Of a stretch of 64,000 bases of DNA, positions 13,980-25,644 are shown one piece after another. Position 1 is the stretch's first letter. Every line of letters begins with the position of its first letter. The position numbers and the translations under genes are program-made. Source of the stretch: Pilaira anomala (lineage: Eukaryota > Mucoromycota > Mucoromycetes > Mucorales > Mucoraceae); NCBI GenBank assembly GCA_025716855.1, contig JAIXMQ010000005.1:744001-808000 (forward strand), written 5' to 3'. A model generated the notes under the pieces. The model saw nothing but the letters and a program-made list of their open reading frames with translations, was not told the origin of the DNA and did not search any database.

Positions 13980-16900
13980 ATGCCTTCAAATTTAAACAAG
14001 ATACCGAGAAATGTAAGGATTTTTTCTTTTTTGACTTGAAAGAGACCTAAAGTTTTTGTTTTTTAGACTTTTACTTTACCAACTTCGACAGATAATACGT
14101 TGGTACCTTTTTGGACTATTGAACAACAAAACCAATATTTTATGCTTCAAAAATCTCAAGAACCAGGAAATACTATATTCAAAAGTGTATTTAGTACAAT
14201 AACCAGCTTGTAAATATAAAAAAAAACTTTTTATTAGTTATTATTATTTGAAACGTTGAATAACCCCTCTCTCCCCCCCCCCCTTTTTTTTTTTTTATAA
14301 TATAGGTTTGACGCAAAGCAACCACCTTATCGAATACTTTTCCAAAGAGAACCAAACGCAACTTGCTTACAGATAGCAGTATCAGAATCAGAGGAAACTA
14401 TTGAAGAAGCATGGGAATGGATTAAAATTAATTTACTCCCCGAGTTAGAAGATATATCAAGCCCATATGCCAAAGAAGAATGGGTTATTCAAGAATTGAA
14501 TATGATTGTGTCATCTACCATCACAAGTAAAGTTCTATAAATACTTTATTAGCGTGTAATTTTTAACATTTTTGTACTACAACCAAATAGATAATGATAC
14601 AGATGACCTTTTACAGGATGATATCATTCGAAATACTTCACGAACATTTAGAAAAACTTTTAACGTTTCTCAAACAGAACGTCTTGTAAATTGTAAGATT
14701 TAATGTTTATTTTATATATATATATATATATATATTAACCTTCTTCTTTTTGTTGTAGACTATTCTTGTGCTTGTAATAGTAGACAGGGCTGGATGTATA
14801 TATCAGAAAATTATTTAGCTTTTTATTCTTATTTACTTGGATTTGAATTGAAAGTGTTGATTGAATTAAAGAATATCAAGGATATTTTCAAAGAACCTAT
14901 TCGAAAGTTGTTTAGACATAGTATGAAAGTGACCACAAAAGATAACCAAGAGGTAAATATATATATACATATATGTTTGTATTTATATAATTTACTAATA
15001 TCATTATACAGTATCTATTTACAAACATGTTTAATCGGGATGAGGTTTACGACCTTTTAGTACAATTAACAGGTGATTCAGTCCACCGATTATTAAAAAG
15101 CTCCAACTCCAACGCCTTTAAAGGCGATTCCAATGACAGATCACCTAGTCCAGCCCTTGACGAAAAGAGACTTATTTCTGAAACACCTTATAGTAGTAGT
15201 CCCAACAACCCATTAAAAAATGTTTTACAACACAGAAAGAAAAATGAAACGTTTCGACAATTATTTAGACTTCCTGAAAGTGAACACGTACTGGATGAAA
15301 TCAGTGTATGTTACATGTGTGATACGGATCCAGATGTGACAACAAAGAGTCCCATGTCGATGCTTGTCAGAAAAAATATGTATCCAGGTACTCTGTATCT
15401 GTCACAAAACTACTTGGCGTTTGAATCAAGCGAAGTTTCTTCAATGCTTGAAATGGGAAAATCTCATTTTTCGTTTATTCTTCCTCTTTATACTGTTACC
15501 AGGTTTGAAAGAATTAATGATGATCATCACAAGACTGCACTTGTTTTTAAAACTTGGCATAAGATGTTGCATTATTTAAAAGTGGATGTAAGTATTTATA
15601 TATATATGTAAAAACGAACCGTATTGGATAAACATTTACACAATTTCTATAAATATAGGCCGAGAAAACTGCATGTGAAAGATTCTGTGACGCTTTAAAA
15701 TTAGGATTGGAAGCAAATGTAGTAAAGATGAAGGAATGTTTAAGGCCCTTTTTAACTACATGTAAATCCGAAGAATTATTACAGACACCTGACGGACCTA
15801 TTCATATATCAGAACCCATTGGTGGTCTTGGACTTCAATTTGGATATAAAAGTGATGCGACTGAGGAAAAAGACGATAAAAAGACTCAATCCTGGATCAA
15901 GTATTTTCAAGGTAATAAAAATAATCCAAGTTTTTATATAAGGCTGCTGCAATAGTTGATTAATATCTTTACATATATAGAAAATGGAAGAAATCTTACG
16001 TTAACCAAGAAACCGTTTGTATTTTCTAAAATGGTTCGAATTGGTTTACCTAATGCATTAAGAGGAGAAATTTGGGAAATGTGTTCTGGCTCTATGTATC
16101 TTCGATTTGCTAATCTTGGATTATATGACAGTATATTGAAAAACCATAAGGATGAAATCTCTTTATCTATGGATGATATTGAAAAAGATTTGCATAGATC
16201 CCTTCCTGAATATGCTGCCTATCAAACTACAGAAGGAATTGATCGATTGCGTAGAGTATTAACAGCTTATTCATGGAAAAATCCTGAAATTGGTTATTGT
16301 CAGGCAATGAATATTGTTACTTCCTCCTTATTAATGTAATGTTAAATATATTCTTTTTTATGCATATATATAATTTATTTATTGACATTTATTATTTAGT
16401 TATATGACGGAAGAACAAGCGTTTTGGACTTTAAACACGTTGGTTGATCATTTATGTCCTGGATATTATAGTTCATCCATGTATGGTGTATTACTCGATC
16501 AAGTTGTTCTTGAAAAACTTGTTGAAAAATACATACCAAAGATTACAGAACATTTCAAAGAAAAGGAAATTCAACTTTCTGTCGCTTGTTTACCTTGGTT
16601 TCTCACTTTATTTATTAACTCTATGCCATTACCATTTGCTTTTCGTATTTTGGATTGTTTCTTTATGGAAGGACCTAAAATAATCTTTCAAATTGCGTAA
16701 GTTTTTTTTTTTTTTTTTTTTTTTTTTCATTAATTTAAAATCATCTTATTAATATTTATTTATATGCATATAGGCTTGGTAAAAAAAAAACGTTTATATT
16801 TAATGATAATATTGTACATGTTATACTAATATATTGTATTTTTATATAGCTGTATTAAAGACACATGAAAAAGAACTTTGCAGTATTGACGATGATTCAG

Positions 16901-18223
16901 AATTACTTGTTGTAGTCAAGAATTTCTTTGCATCATTAAACTTACCAGAAGGTACATCCGAAGAAGAATACGCCAAGAAATTCGGTATTTTTAGACAATT
17001 AATGTCTTCTGCAGTAAGTCTTTAAACTTTAATTTTATTTATATCCTTACATATCATTATGATAATTGACGGCATTATTTAAATATAGTATACCGATTTC
17101 GATAAAGTGACTTCAGCCAAAATTACCAAATACCGTAAAGAAAACGAGCTCAAGATTATTGGAGGAGTTGAATCCTTTACGAAACGTAATGCGCTTAGAC
17201 GTATAAAGAACACAGCTAACTTTGGACCTGAAGAGATCTCGAATATTTATGATTATTTCTTTGGTGCATTGTATTATGCTAATCGAGATAATGATCAAGC
17301 TGAAATGGATTTGACAGCTTTTACTAAAATGTTGGAAAATATGACGACATGGGCAAAACCAATTAATGTCAATAGTAGTGATAATTCTCAAAATGCTCAA
17401 GTTATTCAAGAAGTTTCAGGATCTTTTATACTTCGTTTATTTAATTACTTTAAATCTGACATTGGTATTACTCTTGCTGACGCTGTTGGTAAATTAGGAG
17501 AAATCCTTCGCGGGGTAACTATAACTAAATATATATATATATATATACATATAAGCTTTTTCTAATATATACATTTATGTATAGGATATTATGTCAAAAG
17601 CAGCGTTTTATTTCTCCTTGTATAATCAAGATAAATCTCAGCACTTGAATAATGAAGATCTTCATACCATGGCAACAGAATTATTTTGGTTAATGACTAC
17701 ACTTGAAGTTGATTTTGATGCTTGGGATACAATCCGTAATTTCATCTTACTTAGTACTGAACACTCAAATGATACAGAAGTTGTTGAAAAATTATCTTCA
17801 CTCTTAACTCTTGATATGACACCACATGATTCTTCTTTTTTCGCTAAACATGTGCTAATGATTCATAATGCCTTAATGGGACCAGATGCACCACCAGTCA
17901 TAGAGATAACACTCCCTTCTTTACGTATGATTATCCTTACAGAAGATCGACTTGATAATTTCATCCAGACTATTTTCCCTGCCACGTTTAAACTTGAAAA
18001 GGAAGTTGTAGAAAGACAAAAGGGATTGGGACATGAGATTTTCGAGGCCCTGTTTATTGAAGGAAAGAAATTGGCTAATAATATGGCTTATCCTGATCAT
18101 TTAACCCCTACTACTAATGAAGAAGGAAATAATAACAGTCAAAGGAGATCCATCACTGCCACTAGTAATCACTCTTCTCATACATCGAATCATTCATCAA
18201 GAGAAGATTATGAAATAATTTAA
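13980..18223 (+). CDS. GRAM-domain TBC Rab GTPase-activating protein (TBC1D8/9, Gyp2 type)
   Basis: Predicted Rab-GAP of vesicle traffic, 1135 aa. Exons: 13980-14012, 14067-14209, 14306-14526, 14591-14692, 14759-14952, 15012-15587, 15659-15911, 15981-16335, 16400-16696, 16774-16778, 16850-17013, 17089-17514, 17585-18223. Domains in order: GRAM 1 (about 160-250), GRAM 2 (about 315-423, with [15 protein letters not shown]) and TBC (about 525-760). Both catalytic fingers are present: Arg in IEKDLHR (about R580) and Gln in GYCQ (about Q615). A C-terminal EF-hand-like loop, [12 protein letters not shown], matches the TBC1D8/9 architecture. The invariant FQIALAV stretch can only be built by using a 5-nt microexon at 16774-16778. 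Convergent with mS45, leaving 60 bp between stops. Confidence 0.92.
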
Positions 18224-18283
18224 TTCCCTTAAATTTACATATATATATTTTTTTTTTATAAATATTTATATAAAGAAATTGTT

Positions 18284-19277
18284 CTAAGAGCTAGTATCTA
18301 CAATGACAAATTTGGTACGCTTGGTGGTTTTATCAGATTCAGAGATATTTCTGGATTTACGTGCAGATAATTCAGCATGTTCTGATTCAATCACAATTCT
18401 TTCAAGATCTTTAAAGGATATGCGATCAAGAGCCTTTGCTGCATCTTCTGGTCCAAAAGTTGCATCTTCCTTTAATGTCTTAAACTTGGGCTTACCAACA
18501 GTAGGGAAAATATCAACCAAAGGTTCCTTCAATGCGTCAAATGATTTATCCACTCCCATAAGTTGTTCCATACCCTTGGTAAATTTCTTTTGTAAAGCAA
18601 CACCCTATATATTAAAAAAAACAGAGAAAAAAAAATCACGTTCAGTTGTCTCTTTCCTTATATATGTATATCCCTTCTTTTTTTTTTTGTCTCTAAATCT
18701 ATTCATATTTACATTCATTTCCATTTCTTTCTCTGCTGTCTTGAGTGTCAAAATAGCTTGAATACGTTTCATTGAAACATTATACTTTGTAGCCAATTTA
18801 CGAATAGTCCAGTTCTCGGGATCGGTTTCGTAAGCGTTATAAATTTCTTGACGACGAGCGTCAGAAAGAGGAGGTCTAGGTTGGAATAAAGGGTTGTTGG
18901 GGAAAGGCTATATAGGAACATAAGAAAAGTTAAAAAAAATTATATTTCGTTATTTTCTTTTTTTTTTGAAATAAAAGACATACGTTGGAGGTACCTAAAT
19001 AGTTAGTGGTACCCTTAGCAGGACGACTATATTTAGCACCAGTACCATTTGCCCATTCATGGAATTTACGTCTTCTTCTAGAAAGATTAATAGGCTCTAC
19101 TTCAGCAACTTCCTCGACTTCCTCGACTTGTTCAACTTGTTCAGCTTCAGGGGTCTTTGGTGTCTCTTCATTTTGACAGAAGTTTGTTACTGAAAAAAAT
19201 CTTTGACTGGCAATAGGGGCAGCTCTAATGCCTCTAAAGAGACTGTTTGCTGGTGTAAACAAGCGTGTTGAGAGCAT
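18284..19277 (-). CDS. BOT1: Mitochondrial small-subunit ribosomal protein mS45 (Bot1/Mrps35 family)
   Basis: Component of the fungal mitochondrial small ribosomal subunit (called 'eukaryotic mitochondrial regulator' in Pfam), 269 aa. Exons (minus): 19277-18984, 18907-18713, 18604-18284, all phase 0. The N-terminus (MLSTRLFTPANSLFRGIRAA) is Arg-rich, Ser-rich and free of acids, a typical mitochondrial presequence. An acidic Val/Glu spacer follows. The family core is RRRRKFHEWANGTGAKYSRP, then PFPNNPLFQPRPPLSD and WTIRKLATKYNVSMKRIQAI, the helix-turn-helix-like region shared with Bot1 and Mrps35. The C-terminus is charged. The start ATG is the only one giving the presequence. Confidence 0.85.
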
Positions 19278-21278
19278 TTACAAAAAAAGAATATGTATAT
19301 GTTATAAAGAGAGATTTTTTTGTTGTTGCCCTTGTCAAGGTTTTTTTTTTTAACTTTTTTCCGTCAGTGAAAATGATTCAGTCCCCCCGGATAGTGACTT
19401 TGTTTTTCTTGTGACAGTTTAATTAACAAAGTTTACTTGACAATGGACAGCAGAATAAGATATAGGCATCTTTATAGATAGTTAGTTAGGTTTCGATACT
19501 AAGAGCTTTAAGAATCAGCGCTATAAATTTAACTGATATCAGGTATCTTATAACATTTAACGTGAATAAGATGCAATGCATTATTTTAGTTTCCTATTAG
19601 ACATGTATTAATTAGACGAGAGGCGTTGGAAGGAGAAGTAAAGCCTATCAATGATGTCTTTTGTATGATTAAAAAAAATGCAACTTAACTTATCTCGTGC
19701 TAAGCTAAAGATCATCGTATCAAACAAAATGTAAAAAAAAAATCGTTTGTTTTTTAGTGTGTGCCATTTTATTGTTACTCTTCAAGTCGCGTTTATTGGT
19801 ACATTATTTATGGTATCAATTGGCGTAAAAAAATTGGAATTGTGCACCAATTTTTTTAGTAATAGTGTTTCGCATTTCAAAAAAATTACAAAAAATTGAT
19901 ATCTCTAATGAAAAAATAGTTACTTTGAAGCCCAATACATTTTTTTTTTTTTTTTTTTTTTTTACAGTGAGGGTCAGATTTGTAATTGATCGTTAAAAGA
20001 CTTGGCATGATTCAGAAGTTTTCTTGTCATTAGGACAAGTATTGTAAAATCAATAACTACAAAAGATCTAGCTGCAATCTCATGATTGGTTTCAAAGTAT
20101 GAAAATAAAAAACTTATTACGGCTATCCTATTCCAATCATTTTATAAATGATCTTGTAAATCCCTTGTAACCTTTATTTATTGCAATGAAAAATATAGCA
20201 ATTTTTAGTATCATGCATTGTATATTGTTTCGTGAATTATTGTTAAATGACTATCAAACATAGGCGCAACTTAAGAAGCCAAATGTCGGCAACCCTATGT
20301 TATCCTTCATTTTTTTTTTTTTTTTGATCACCTATTGAATTCGAAGAAGAAGAGATCATCATCATCATAGAAAGGAGAAGAAAAAAATGAAATGGTTAAA
20401 GGAAAGTTTTTTATTTTTTTTTAAGGTACTGTACGAGTTGTAACCGGTTATTCCATAAACGGGACGAGTTGCTGTTCGATTCTCAATAAAAGACCAATTT
20501 TTGGTATTTTTATTTAGTTTAAAAAGGTTTACTTGGTTCTTTATTACTTGTAACAATTCCAAAACCTTTAACTTCTTAGAAGTATTAATAAAAGGATGTT
20601 TGTTAAGGACTCCCTCCTTCTTCCAAGAAGAAATACCACACTTCAACAACTTCAGAAAGTCTTCAATTGAGTGTACAATGTTTTTTTTTTAATTTGTCAT
20701 CATTCGAAAAAAAAAAGGAATAAATTTGAGGTGATGCTTCGAGAATTATGAGCTTCTAGTTCACTTTAAGTAAAAATAGATGCCCATCCTCGGCAGATTT
20801 TTTAACCTGTAGGAAACAAGAAATGTTTTCTCTCTCATTATTCTGATGGGTATTAAACACAAAGAATGACTGATTAACGATAGAATGATCCAGTAGTTAA
20901 ATGAAGCACATTTAGATTTGCCAAACACCAAATTACTTGGTTTAAATGAAATAGGCCTTTATTCAATTTTAAATTAAAAAAAATCTCTCTATTTCTCTCA
21001 TCATTGAGCATAACTAGCAGATTTGAGGATCATACTAAACATCATAAAAAATTCTATCTTAGAAAGTATAAAGGGGTTCATTTGATTGATATTCATAAAA
21101 GGAGATAGTGTCATTTGTTACTTAGATAAGCGACAGCAATTCGGAATTTTGGATTTCGCTACATAACTATACTTTGTATTCCAATGTCAAATACACTGAT
21201 CAGTTGGGCGCACTATTATTTAACTTACTTCAGTGGGGTTTTTATTTCTTTATTTTTCTTTAACCAACACAAACTGAC
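19278..21278. other. Gene-poor gap with hairpin
   Basis: Two kilobases with no supportable gene. It carries several long T/A runs and one perfect 11-bp inverted repeat (19827-19837 with 19847-19857). The only notable open frame (20365-20649, minus) has no recognisable motif. The right end should contain the PIF1 promoter. Confidence 0.55.
19827..19857. repeat. 11-bp perfect inverted repeat with 9-nt loop
   Basis: AAAAAAATTGG and CCAATTTTTTT flank AATTGTGCA. It could be a terminator-like hairpin, the end of a decayed miniature transposon, or chance in AT-rich DNA. No matching second copy was noticed in the window. Confidence 0.5.
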
Positions 21279-23634
21279 ATGTCCGAATATTCAGATTACG
21301 AACAAGATTTCCCTGAAATCGATTGGGAGCAAGTTGCAGAATATGCTGAAACAACTTATGATCCTAACCCCATGGCAAAAGGCTGGGTCCTCATTCATGG
21401 ACCAAACATTTCAGCCCTCAATGAGTTAAAAAAGAAGGTAACTGTCAACATACCTCCTCATTCAAACAAGAGAAGCATAGAGTCTGTTTCAGAGCCAATT
21501 CAAACACCTAAAACGAAAGTAATGATAACTTCAACCGAACCTCAACTTGATGAATTAGCGATGGAAGAAATGAAAGGAAATCAGACCATCACACAGATCG
21601 ATTGGACCGATTATCGTGCAGGTCTTGATCAACTAACACCAGAAACAACAGGAACAACTACAGAGACGACAGCAGAAACTATAGAGAATACTGAGACTAC
21701 AAGGATTACAAGGCGAGTATTGCCAAACACTGCTCAAAAATCCAAAGTATGGCAGAAGTACACTAAAAAAATCCAGGAGCCGATTCATTCGAGAAGAGTA
21801 TTACCGGATGCATATCAAACACATAATAATGCGAAACCAGTGTCTGACTCCTCTACTCTGGAACCAATCTTCGAAGCTAAAGAGCAATATGATAAATTGA
21901 GTCAGGAACAGAAAGAAGCTCATGATGCTGTAGTGTCAGAAAAACATAATGTATTCATTACTGGTTCTGCGGGTAAGAACCTGAATTCTTTCTTTTTTTT
22001 TTTCTGATGCATCTAACGAATATAAATAGGTACTGGTAAATCCGTTCTCTTAAGATGTAAGTACATCGACGCAACATGTATACGATTATAGAATAGAAAC
22101 GAACAAATCGATTTTTTTTTTATAGCTATCATCAGTACTTTGAAAACACAAAATTGTGCGGATCATGTTGCGATTACTGCTTCTACGGGTTTGGCAGCTA
22201 TCAACATTCACGGTTGTACGCTTCATAGGTAATTAAACGTCCCATGAGTACGTAAGACATGGCATTAATTAGCTTTAAACAATTAAAAAAAAAATAGTTT
22301 CGCTGCTCTCGGTGTAACGAATGAACCTGCTGGAATTTGCATTAGCAAAATTAGAAGAGACAAAGCGAAAATGGAAGCTATAAACGCGGCGAAAGTTTTA
22401 ATTATTGATGAAATCTCTATGATTGACGCTAATGTTTTCGAGCAAGTTGAATATATTTGTAGAAAAATTAGAGTAGATGGGAGACCATTTGGAGGCCTTC
22501 AGGTTCGTACCAATCAATATATATATATATATAATGTATGTACATACGTGATCTTTAATGTTTTTGATCTAGGTTATCGTATGTGGTGACTTTTACCAGT
22601 TACCGCCCGTAGCTAAAGATTCTAAATTCCTATTTACATTCCAATCTGAATGCTGGGATAGAGTGATAACGAAGAGCTTTGTTTTAAAAACTCCATTTCG
22701 TCAAAAAGACGCGGGTATGTATATATATATATGAGTATATATTAAAACAAGAAATAGAAATAAGAGAGAAAGAGTAAATACTGATTTATATCAAACATTA
22801 AAGATTTTTTTAGCTTATTAAACGAAGTTAGAATCGGACATGTTAGTCCCAAAACGCTATCAACTCTTCAATTTTTAGCGAGGCCACTTGAGCCTATAAA
22901 CGGTATTGAACCTACTGAACTGTAAGGAAAAAAAATTTAATAGAAGAAAAAGAAAAGTATTCAAAACTGATGTTTCTTTTTTTCTTTTTTTTCTTTTCTG
23001 TTCCAGATATCCCCGAAAAGTAGACGTTGAGTCTGCGAATAGCCTCAGATTGGCTAAATTACCTGGAGATGAGCATGAATTTGAAGCAATTGATAGTGGG
23101 AAAGCTTCACATTTGGTTAATTGTGTAGCTCCAAAGTTACTGACATTGAAAGTAGGAGCACAAGTAATGCTTTTAAAAAAACTAGGCCCAAATCTTGTGA
23201 ACGGATCTGTCGGGACAGTCGCCAGCTTCATCACAACGGAAAAATACGGTGAATTGCCTGTCGTTCTTTTCCACAACGGGGAAAGAAGAACTGTTGGACC
23301 AGACACGTGGACTACAGAGTCCCAAGGTACAAAGCGTATATTTATATAATTATTGGGTAATTGATCTTAATATCTCCGTACTATTATAGGGAAAATAGTT
23401 TCACGTCGTAGGCAAATAGCATTGACATTAGCTTGGGCCTTAACTATTCATAAGAGTCAAGGTCAAACAATAGATTGTCTAAAGGTTGATTTGGCAAAAA
23501 TCTTTGAAAGTGGTCAAATTTATGTAGCTTTGTCTCGTGCTATTAGTAAGGACGGGATACAAGTATTAAATTTTGAAAGCAAGCATGTCAAAATTAACAA
23601 TGTTGTTTCAAACTTTTATAATAAAATCCAATAA
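21279..23634 (+). CDS. PIF1: PIF1-family ATP-dependent 5'-3' DNA helicase
   Basis: Superfamily 1B helicase acting on G-quadruplexes, forks, telomeres or mtDNA, 617 aa. Exons: 21279-21972, 22030-22056, 22126-22228, 22298-22502, 22573-22714, 22804-22921, 23007-23326, 23390-23634. The Walker A motif GSAGTGKS is split across the first intron (about residues 228-235). Next come TASTGLAAINIHG, Walker B IIDEISM, CGDFYQLPPV, TPFRQKD, LKVGAQVMLLKKL (with NGSVGTV), IHKSQGQTIDCL and YVALSRA, in the order of the PIF1 family. The N-terminal 200 residues are acidic, Thr-rich and poorly conserved, with no clear presequence. Exon 6 must begin at 22804 (acceptor AAAG) to keep DFFSLLNEVR; the later TAG would break frame. 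Confidence 0.93.
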
Positions 23635-23802
23635 GAAAAATATATCAAAAAAAAAAAAAAAAAAAACTCCTTTTTAAGCTTTTTTCTTTTTTGGTAAAAT
23701 TTTCTACGAAACATTTCTGTATAAAAAGAACTGGGTAACCTTAGATAGGCTTCTTCTTCCTGTTCTTCTTTTCTTTAAAAAAAAATTTTTTTTTTTGAAA
23801 TA

Positions 23803-25644
23803 ATGAGTGTTAAAGAAAAAGGAGATTTTATACAAGAAACTGAAGAGAGATTCGAACTTACAAAAGATGGTCAGATCCTCATTGAACCAACCGAAGAAGA
23901 TTGGGACAATTTAAGAGAGGTTTCGGATGCTATTCCCAAAGCTGCCTACCTTGTCATCCTTGTAGAATTTTGTGAAAGATTCACTTACTATGGTCTGACA
24001 GGCCCCTTCCAGAATTATATTCAAAACCCAAACCCACCAAGCTGTAAGTAACACAAATTATTATAATCTTTTTTTTTTCTCACGATAGTTTCTCACGGTC
24101 ATATATTAACGTATTCTATCATTGTTTACTTAGACCCTGCAGAATTGCCTGGTGCAATGGGTAAAGGTCAACAAACAGCCACTGCTTTGACAACCTTTTT
24201 CCAATTCTGGTGTTATATTACTCCTATTTTGGGTGCTATTGTTGCCGATCAATATTGGGGTAAATATAAGACGATTCTTATCTTTGCCTGTATCTATTTT
24301 GTTGGCTTAACTATCTTGACCTTAACCTCTATCCCTGCTGCTATTGAATCTGGTGCCACTTTCCCTGGTTTCATTGTTGCTCTTATCATTATTGGTCTTG
24401 GTACGGGTGGTATTAAAGCTAATGTTTCTCCTCTTGTTGCTGAACAATATAGTAATACCAAGCCTTTTGTTAAGACCATTAAAGCCAAAGTCTCTTCTAA
24501 GCATTCTACTGATGAAGGTGATCTTCCTGTTCACAGTAATGTCCCTAGACCAGGAGAAACTCGTGTGATTGTTACTCCTCAAGCCACCTATCAAAAACTT
24601 TTCAACATGTTCTACTGGGGTATTAACGTTGGATCACTTGCCGCTGTCACTACTGTTATCATTGAAAAGAATTATGGTTTCTGGCCTGCTTTTCTTTTAC
24701 CCACGCTTGTATTTATTCCTGGTATTTTAATTGTTTTGGCTGGTAAGAACCTTTACGTTCGTGTTCCTCCTCGTGGTTCTATTTTCCTTGAAGTCTTTAA
24801 GGTTATTAAGCTTTCTTTCAAGTATGGTCTTGAAGGATGTAAACCCTCTATTTTAAGGGCTGAACATCCTGAAGCTGCTCATAATATTACTTGGGATGAT
24901 GTCTTTATCGATGAACTTCGCCGTACTTTCAAAGCTTGTGTTGTGTTCTGTTGGTATCCTATTTACTGGCTTTGTTATTCTCAAATGACTAATAACATGG
25001 TCTCTATGACTGCTACTATGCAAACTGGTGATGTTCCTAACGATATTATGCAAAATATCAATCCTTTAGCTTTAGTTATTTTAATTCCCATCATGGATCG
25101 TTTCTTCTATCCTGGTCTTCGTAAGTTGGGTATTCACTTTGGTCCAATGGCTCGTATCACATGTGGTTTTGTCTTTTCGTCACTTGCCATGGCCTATGCA
25201 GCCGGTATTCAAGCTTTAATCTACAGTAGAGGACCTTATTACGAATATCCTACCGGCAACGGAAAGAACGATGTCTCTGCAGCATTAATTGTTCCAGCCT
25301 ATATTTTGATTGCCATTTCAGAAATTTTCGCCTCTATTACAGGTCTTGAATATGCTTATAGAAAGGCACCTGAGAATATGAAATCACTTGTCATGGCTAT
25401 TTTCTTGTTCATGACATGTTTCGGTTCTGTGCTTGGTTTTGCTCTTGTTTCTGTTGCAGTAGATCCTAAGCTCTTATGGATGTACGCTGGTATTTCAATT
25501 GCTATGGGTGTTTGTGCCCCTCTTTTCTATTTCTGTCATGGAAAGAATGATAAGAGCGATATTGCTGAAGATGCTATCGGTAGAGCCGCTAGACATACAG
25601 TAACCGTCGATGAATATGAAGCTGAAGTCAAGTCTTCTGTTTAA
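23803..25644 (+). CDS. PTR2: Proton-coupled oligopeptide transporter (POT/PTR2), copy 1
   Basis: Plasma-membrane importer of di- and tripeptides driven by protons, 583 aa with the usual 12 membrane helices. Exons 23803-24043 and 24134-25644. The family signature EFCERFTYYG ends exon 1. The second signature region, FNMFYWGINVGSLA, follows about 195 residues into exon 2. A long cytosolic loop carries KVSSKHSTDEGD. Exon 2 starts PAELPGAMGKGQQTATAL. The cytosolic N-terminus is acidic. It lies 168 bp downstream of PIF1. The next peptide transporter downstream is a close paralogue with the same single phase-1 intron. Confidence 0.96.

Noticed and set aside
20365..20649. 94-codon open frame on the minus strand
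   Set aside because: No motif, no partner exon and unremarkable composition; probably chance in AT-rich spacer.
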